From Chloroflexota bacterium (lineage in GTDB: Bacteria > Chloroflexota > Limnocylindria > P2-11E): a stretch of DNA of 64,000 nt. The position numbers and the translations under genes are program-made. The stretch is from assembly GCA_005889405.1 (NCBI GenBank), contig VBFY01000058.1:1-64000 (forward strand). Reading direction: 5' to 3'. Shown here in pieces: positions 60,446 through 64,000 of the stretch. How positions within the stretch are numbered: the stretch's first letter is position 1; each line of letters starts with the position of its first letter. Under the pieces are notes generated by a model, which saw only the letters and a program-made list of their open reading frames with translations, made no database searches and was not told where the DNA came from.

Positions 60446-61672
60446 CTATCCGTGCCTCGCCGGCTCCGTCCGCCAGTGCCGACCCGACCAGCGGTGCGCT
60501 GGCGCAAGGGCAAGCAGGATCACGGCGACGCCGATGACGATCGCGCCGTTCAGCGCCAGCGCCCACGCCGCGCCACCCAGGCTCACCAGCGTTCCGGCTT
60601 CGAGCTGACCGAGCGGGCCGGAGCCGATGCTGAGGAGGTAGACCCCCATGGCCCGTCCACGTTGGCTGACGGGTACGGCGAGCTGCATGAGCGTGTACTG
60701 CAAGACGTCGAACGCGCCGTTGCATACGCCGACGACGAGCATGATCGCAACCGCCATCGCAACGCTCGTGCTCGCCCCGAGGGCGATGAGCGACGCGCCG
60801 AAGGCGGCGGCCGACAGGCTGAGGAGCGGCTCACGACGGACGCGCGCCGGCAGAAGTGACAACGCCACGACGGCGACGGTCGCGCCCACCGACGCCGAGC
60901 CCGTGAGCGCGCCGAGGGCCTGCGGACCCGATCGCAGGACATCGCGCACGAGGACGGGCACGGCGGAGCTGAACGAGTACGCGAAGACCTCAGCCGCGAT
61001 GGCGGCGAGCGCGAGCGTGCGGAGCGTGGGCACGTCGAGCACGAGGCGCGTGGCCTCCCGCAGCGCGAGCGCGAACGGAATGGCGACCCATTCGGCGGAG
61101 TCGGCTCGCCGCACGCGGAGCGGAAGCACGAACGCGGCGGCGAGCGCGTACGCGACGCCGACAGCGAGGTAGCACGCCGCCGTCCCGAAGGTCGCGATAA
61201 GCGCGCCGCCGGCGAACGCGCCGGCGGCCTTCGACAGCCGGTCGCCGAGCGACACGCTGGCGACGGCGTTCGGCGCGATCTCGCGTCCCGCGATGTCGAG
61301 CGCGAGCGCCTGACGCGCGGGAATGTCCATCACTTGAAGACACCCGTTCGCAAGGCCGATCGCGATCACCTGCCACGGCACGAGGCCCACCGTCGCGACG
61401 AAGTAGGTGACGGCAGTCATCACGCTCACGCCGGAGACGGCCGTCGCAAGAAGGATTGCGCGACGATCGAACCGGTCGGCGATGGTCCCGGCGGTGAGCC
61501 CGAAGAGGAGCTTCGGGAGCGAGCGCGCCGCGAGCGCGGCACCGACCGCGAGCGGTCCGCCCGCCGTCAGGGCGAGCCACGAGGTGGCCGTGAGCTCGAG
61601 ATGCTGCGCCGCGCCGACGCCGAGCGTTGACAGCCAGAGCCATCTGAAACCGGGGGACCGCATGAGGGACAC
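60446..61672 (-). CDS. EntS-like MFS exporter (MFS_3 family, copy 2)
   Basis: A 408-residue MFS carrier related to the protein at 38374. AAQHLELTATSWLALTAGG in helix 1, GLTAGTIADRFDRRAILLAT after helix 2 and SLGDRLSKAAGAFAGGALIA are typical of the EntS/MFS_3 group. Start GTG 61672 (ATG 61663 is an alternative) has no ribosome site; the GATATC palindrome is 15 bases upstream, and TATCAT (from its arm) may be a -10 for a very short leader. It lies downstream of the CCG gene at 61744 but has its own promoter. Confidence 0.85.
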   Translation of the reverse strand: MSLMRSPGFRWLWLSTLGVGAAQHLELTATSWLALTAGGPLAVGAALAARSLPKLLFGLTAGTIADRFDRRAILLATAVSGVSVMTAVTYFVATVGLVPWQVIAIGLANGCLQVMDIPARQALALDIAGREIAPNAVASVSLGDRLSKAAGAFAGGALIATFGTAACYLAVGVAYALAAAFVLPLRVRRADSAEWVAIPFALALREATRLVLDVPTLRTLALAAIAAEVFAYSFSSAVPVLVRDVLRSGPQALGALTGSASVGATVAVVALSLLPARVRREPLLSLSAAAFGASLIALGASTSVAMAVAIMLVVGVCNGAFDVLQYTLMQLAVPVSQRGRAMGVYLLSIGSGPLGQLEAGTLVSLGGAAWALALNGAIVIGVAVILLALAPAHRWSGRHWRTEPARHG

Positions 61673-61686
61673 GTGCGAGGGTCAAT

Positions 61687-61705
61687 GATATCGCTTTTCG
61701 ATATC
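61687..61705. promoter_or_regulatory. 19-bp GATATC palindrome, perfect
   Basis: GATATCG-CTTTT-CGATATC, perfect 7-bp arms, between the exporter start (61672) and the CCG-protein stop (61744). Confidence 0.75.
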
Positions 61706-61743
61706 GTGCGGCCACATCTGGACCACGGCCGCGCGGTCGGGGG

Positions 61744-63072
61744 TCAGGCGGGTCGCACCGCTCCGCTCAGCACGTCGACCGAGATGAGTTGCTCCTGACA
61801 CCCGCCCTCGCCCCCGCACGCGCAGCGTGACGGGCCGTCCGCATAGGCAGGATCGAAGATCGCCTGAGCGAGCGTCCGCGCACGCTCCTCGCGCATCCCC
61901 CAGGAGCTCCACATCGGTCGCGTCTGTTCGAGGATCGCTTCCGGATCGCCGAGCTTGCACGCGGCCTGGTAGCGGTCCGGGCTCGCGCACCCAAGGGCGT
62001 CCGCAAGCAGCGATATCGGATGCCGGACCGCGAGGCGATCGCTGGAGAACCGCGACCACCACTGCTGGCCGGTGTGGTGCGTCGCGCTCATCGTGTCCGC
62101 ACCTCGCGCCGCGAACAGATCGGCCAGCCTCTCGCGTCGCCGCTCCACGTCGTGGCGCGAGAGTGCCGGGTCGTTCACGATCGTCTCCGCGTTCCCGTGC
62201 CCGGCGATGCGGTCGATCTCCGGGTCGACGAAGCCGACCACTTCGACTCCGGGGATCATCGCGAGAACGCGCGCGCACGTCTCGGTGGCCTCGACATGGA
62301 CGGGGCTGCCGCCGGCCCGCAGCACCAGCACCTTCGCCCCGACCTCGCGCTGCCAGGGCACGCGCTCGCCGAGCTTGCGCAGGGTTTGCTCGAGGAGCGT
62401 GTACATCTGCACGTTCGCGGGGAGCTGTGTGCCGAGCAGCCGCTCGCGGCGCTCGATCATGCTGAAGGTGTTCTGGCAGTTCGTGCACATGTGCGCGGTG
62501 AGCGAGGCTCCCCATGCGACGCTGCGCGCCACCGACGCCGCGTGCATGCGCTCTGCCTGTTTCAGGTCTTTGTAGTGGCGGTAGTACGTCCCGCAGCAGA
62601 AGAGGCGGCCGGCACCCGCGGCGAAGTTGACGCCGAGCGCCCGCAGCACGCCCACCGTATCGAGGATCAGGTGAGGCGTGTGCTGCGGGCCGCAGCTCAT
62701 GTTCACGAACACGTCAACCGCACCGTCGGGTGCGACGTTGCGCTCGATCCACACGGTCTCTTCCTTCGACACGAGGAGGTGGCCGGCATCCTCGAGGTCA
62801 CCCCAGAACCGCGCGTAGTTCGGCCGCTCGCGCGGGACGTCCGCGCCGATGTTCGCGAGCCACGCGTCGTACAAGCGCTGCGGCGCGATCCCAGCGAGCG
62901 CCGCGCAGATGCGCTCGAGCTCGTCGAGCGTCGGCAGGATGTCGCCGCCCTCGATGTGCGCGTACCACGAGGGCTCGATGCCAGCCAGGGACGCCAGCCG
63001 CTCGGGGGCGTCGAACCCGGCCCTGGTCCGCTCCTGCGCCAGGTGGTTGGGGTAGGGAACCGTCGCGGTCAT
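61744..63072 (-). CDS. HTH-CCG fusion protein (paralogue)
   Basis: A 442-residue paralogue of the protein at 19374. Residues 8-65 form the helical DNA-binding-like domain (LASLAGIEPSWYAHIEGGD, then ELERICAALAG). The CCG module has C127, CC at 159-160 and CTNC at 196-199 (C-x31-CC-x35-C-x2-C). The Cys-rich tail is CACGGEGGCQEQ followed by LISVDVLSG. Two copies with the same domain order show that the fusion is not an assembly accident. A redox- or iron-sensing regulator is possible; no GATATC palindrome lies at its own start. Confidence 0.8.
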   Translation of the reverse strand: MTATVPYPNHLAQERTRAGFDAPERLASLAGIEPSWYAHIEGGDILPTLDELERICAALAGIAPQRLYDAWLANIGADVPRERPNYARFWGDLEDAGHLLVSKEETVWIERNVAPDGAVDVFVNMSCGPQHTPHLILDTVGVLRALGVNFAAGAGRLFCCGTYYRHYKDLKQAERMHAASVARSVAWGASLTAHMCTNCQNTFSMIERRERLLGTQLPANVQMYTLLEQTLRKLGERVPWQREVGAKVLVLRAGGSPVHVEATETCARVLAMIPGVEVVGFVDPEIDRIAGHGNAETIVNDPALSRHDVERRRERLADLFAARGADTMSATHHTGQQWWSRFSSDRLAVRHPISLLADALGCASPDRYQAACKLGDPEAILEQTRPMWSSWGMREERARTLAQAIFDPAYADGPSRCACGGEGGCQEQLISVDVLSGAVRPA

Positions 63073-63147
63073 CCGCGGAACACTCTAGCGAGGACCTCCG
63101 GAAAGTTGTGACATCGGATGCGCCGATCCCAGCGATCGAGCGATTCG

Positions 63148-63225
63148 ATGGGACGTCACAAGGACGAGATCGTGGACCTCTATTCGCGGTTCGCGGCCGC
63201 CGAGATCGGCCGTCACGTCGAATGA
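63148..63225 (+). CDS. 25-codon frame, doubtful
   Basis: ATG 63148 to TGA 63225 reads with ordinary codon bias (KDEIVDLYSRFAAAEIGRH), which is unusual for chance in a GC-rich gap. No ribosome site and no recognised family; it may be the end of a lost gene. Confidence 0.15.
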   Translation: MGRHKDEIVDLYSRFAAAEIGRHVE

Positions 63226-63323
63226 CCCGGGGATCATCGCGCGGACCGATCGCTCCCATCCGATCATTCGATTGGTCACGCGACCTCGTCGTCCGTAGGC
63301 TCGGTGCCGGTCGGAGGTGTCTG

Positions 63324-63584
63324 GTGAGCACTGAGGGGTCGGGCACGTTCAGGCGCGTCCTGCGTCTGGTCTCCGAGCGCGCGCTGGGCGCGCAGCCCAC
63401 CGGATCCGCAAGCGGACCATCGGGCGACGGCACTCGGCGCCCCGGCGCTCTGCCCATGGCCTTGGACGGTTGCGTCGGCTGCGGAATGTGCGGTCGTCAC
63501 GCCGCCTCGCTCGACCCGCTCCGGGCCGCCCGCCACGTGCTCAGGGAACGTGCAAGCGCCGAGACCGAGCCACCGCTCACCTGA
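63324..63584 (+). CDS. small Cys-motif protein (CVGCGMC)
   Basis: An 86-residue frame starting at GTG 63324 with a strong GGAGGTG ribosome site seven bases upstream. Near residue 53 it reads DGCVGCGMCGRHA, like half of a ferredoxin-type cluster motif (CxxCxxC), without the fourth distal Cys-Pro. The N-terminal half has an amphipathic helix. It ends inside the palindrome at 63583. Its place between the CCG gene and LDH2 copy 3 suits a small iron-sulfur or metal-binding protein, but I recognise no family. Confidence 0.4.
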   Translation: MSTEGSGTFRRVLRLVSERALGAQPTGSASGPSGDGTRRPGALPMALDGCVGCGMCGRHAASLDPLRAARHVLRERASAETEPPLT

Positions 63585-63601
63585 TATCGGCTTCCGATAT
63601 C
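63583..63601. promoter_or_regulatory. 19-bp GATATC palindrome, perfect
   Basis: GATATCG-GCTTC-CGATATC, perfect 7-bp arms, 47 bases upstream of ATG 63649. TATCGT (63598-63603) overlapping the right arm is a possible -10. Confidence 0.75.
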
Positions 63602-63648
63602 GTAGGGCCGTGTACGCCGGCGCTCCGGCGTCCGCGGGAGGTTGACCG

Positions 63649-64000
63649 ATGGCTGTTCACGCCGCTTCGACGACCGTCGTGCCCGCCGCTGAGCTGCGGT
63701 CTTTCGCCGCCAAGGTCGCGCGGACCGTCGGCGTCCCCGAGGAGGACGCCACGGCCATCGCTGACGGGATGGTGTGGACTGAGCTGCGCGGCGTCGACAT
63801 CGGCATCAAACGTCTGACGACGCTGGTCAGCCGCATCCGCGCCGGCGGGACGCGCGCCGATCCGCGGCCCGCGGTCATCCGCGAGTCTGCGTCGTTCGCC
63901 GTCCTCGAAGGACACGAGGCCTGGGGCCAGGTCACGTCCGTGCGCGCGATGCGTCTTGCGATCGCGAAGGCGAAGTCCACCGGCGTTGGCGCCTGTGTGG
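63649..64000 (+). CDS. LDH2/MDH2-type dehydrogenase, N-terminal part (cut by window end)
   Basis: The first 117 codons of a third LDH2-family gene, with a good GGGAGG site eight bases before ATG. The fold is recognisable (PAAELRSFAAKVARTVGVPE, AMRLAIAKAKSTGVGA). At the catalytic-His position it reads LRGVDIGIKRL, with Gly in place of His, so like the copy at 52014 it departs from active members. It is controlled from the perfect palindrome at 63583. Confidence 0.85.
   Translation, partial: MAVHAASTTVVPAAELRSFAAKVARTVGVPEEDATAIADGMVWTELRGVDIGIKRLTTLVSRIRAGGTRADPRPAVIRESASFAVLEGHEAWGQVTSVRAMRLAIAKAKSTGVGACV

Overview
The window is GC-rich DNA (coding density above 90 percent) from a free-living bacterium. 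F420-type LLM flavoproteins, CoA-based catabolism, frequent GTG/TTG starts, ATGA/GTGA stop-start overlaps and at least one leaderless promoter point to a Terrabacterial lineage, most likely Chloroflexota (Limnocylindria-like) or a relative. This is inferred from style and gene content; no rRNA or ribosomal protein gene is present to prove it.

Layout. 1-5100: HxlR regulator with a palindromic operator, DHFR-like reductase, membrane nucleotide cyclase, a 600-base non-coding patch with an inverted/direct repeat family and a tRNA-like relic, a D-2-hydroxyacid dehydrogenase and a small DUF2007-like protein. 5100-16830: a divergent pair of operons, one with a metallophosphoesterase-like protein and a DapF homologue, the other with nine tightly coupled genes (class III aminotransferase, ALDH7-type dehydrogenase, LysA, acyl-CoA dehydrogenase, CaiB-type CoA-transferase, thiolase-fold protein, DUF35 protein, LDH2-type dehydrogenase, Asp/Glu racemase-like protein). 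16840-31280: LLM protein, quinone reductase, HxlR, a helix-turn-helix/CCG-domain iron-sulfur protein, AraC, AMACR-type racemase, a broken GntR gene, a probable heteromeric acyl-CoA dehydrogenase, crotonase, Lrp/AsnC, decayed M20 peptidase and RidA genes, a ThDP enzyme and an aldehyde dehydrogenase. 31640-39660: two MFS carriers around an LLM protein, a D-amino-acid-oxidase-like flavoprotein, a small membrane protein, a quinone-reductase fragment, ChrA and an EntS-like exporter. 39720-45270: FhuF-like protein divergent from an Opp/Dpp permease operon. 45290-64000: LLM protein, second CCG protein, second Lrp/AsnC, second FhuF-like protein with DapB and a MmgE/PrpD protein, LDH2, ThDP enzyme, CoA-transferase, DapD, second racemase, F420/PPOX protein (frameshifted), Opp-type binding protein, second EntS-like exporter, third CCG protein and a third LDH2 gene cut by the window end.

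How it fits together. A 19-base palindrome, GATATCG-N5-CGATATC, recurs in at least seven (probably eight) intergenic regions, nearly always just upstream of genes: both DapF/LysA operons, both FhuF-like genes, the Opp operon, a CCG protein, an EntS-like exporter, a ChrA locus and an LDH2 gene. These genes therefore probably form one regulon. DapB, DapD, an ArgD/GabT-type aminotransferase, a DapE-like (M20) relic, a DapF homologue and LysA are all in the window, beside an Opp-type importer, two FhuF-like ferric reductases and EntS-like exporters. My best inference is a coordinated system for making, taking up or breaking down a diaminopimelate/lysine-derived compound, possibly a metal chelator; ordinary peptide or muropeptide catabolism remains possible.

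A second theme is altered or decayed genes. Several enzymes have lost canonical catalytic residues (DapF Cys/Cys to Ser/Ser, two LDH2 proteins without the catalytic His, a thiolase without its nucleophilic Cys, a metallophosphoesterase with an incomplete metal site), and six genes are broken or fragmentary (GntR, RidA, M20, PPOX, quinone reductase, a CCG C-terminus).
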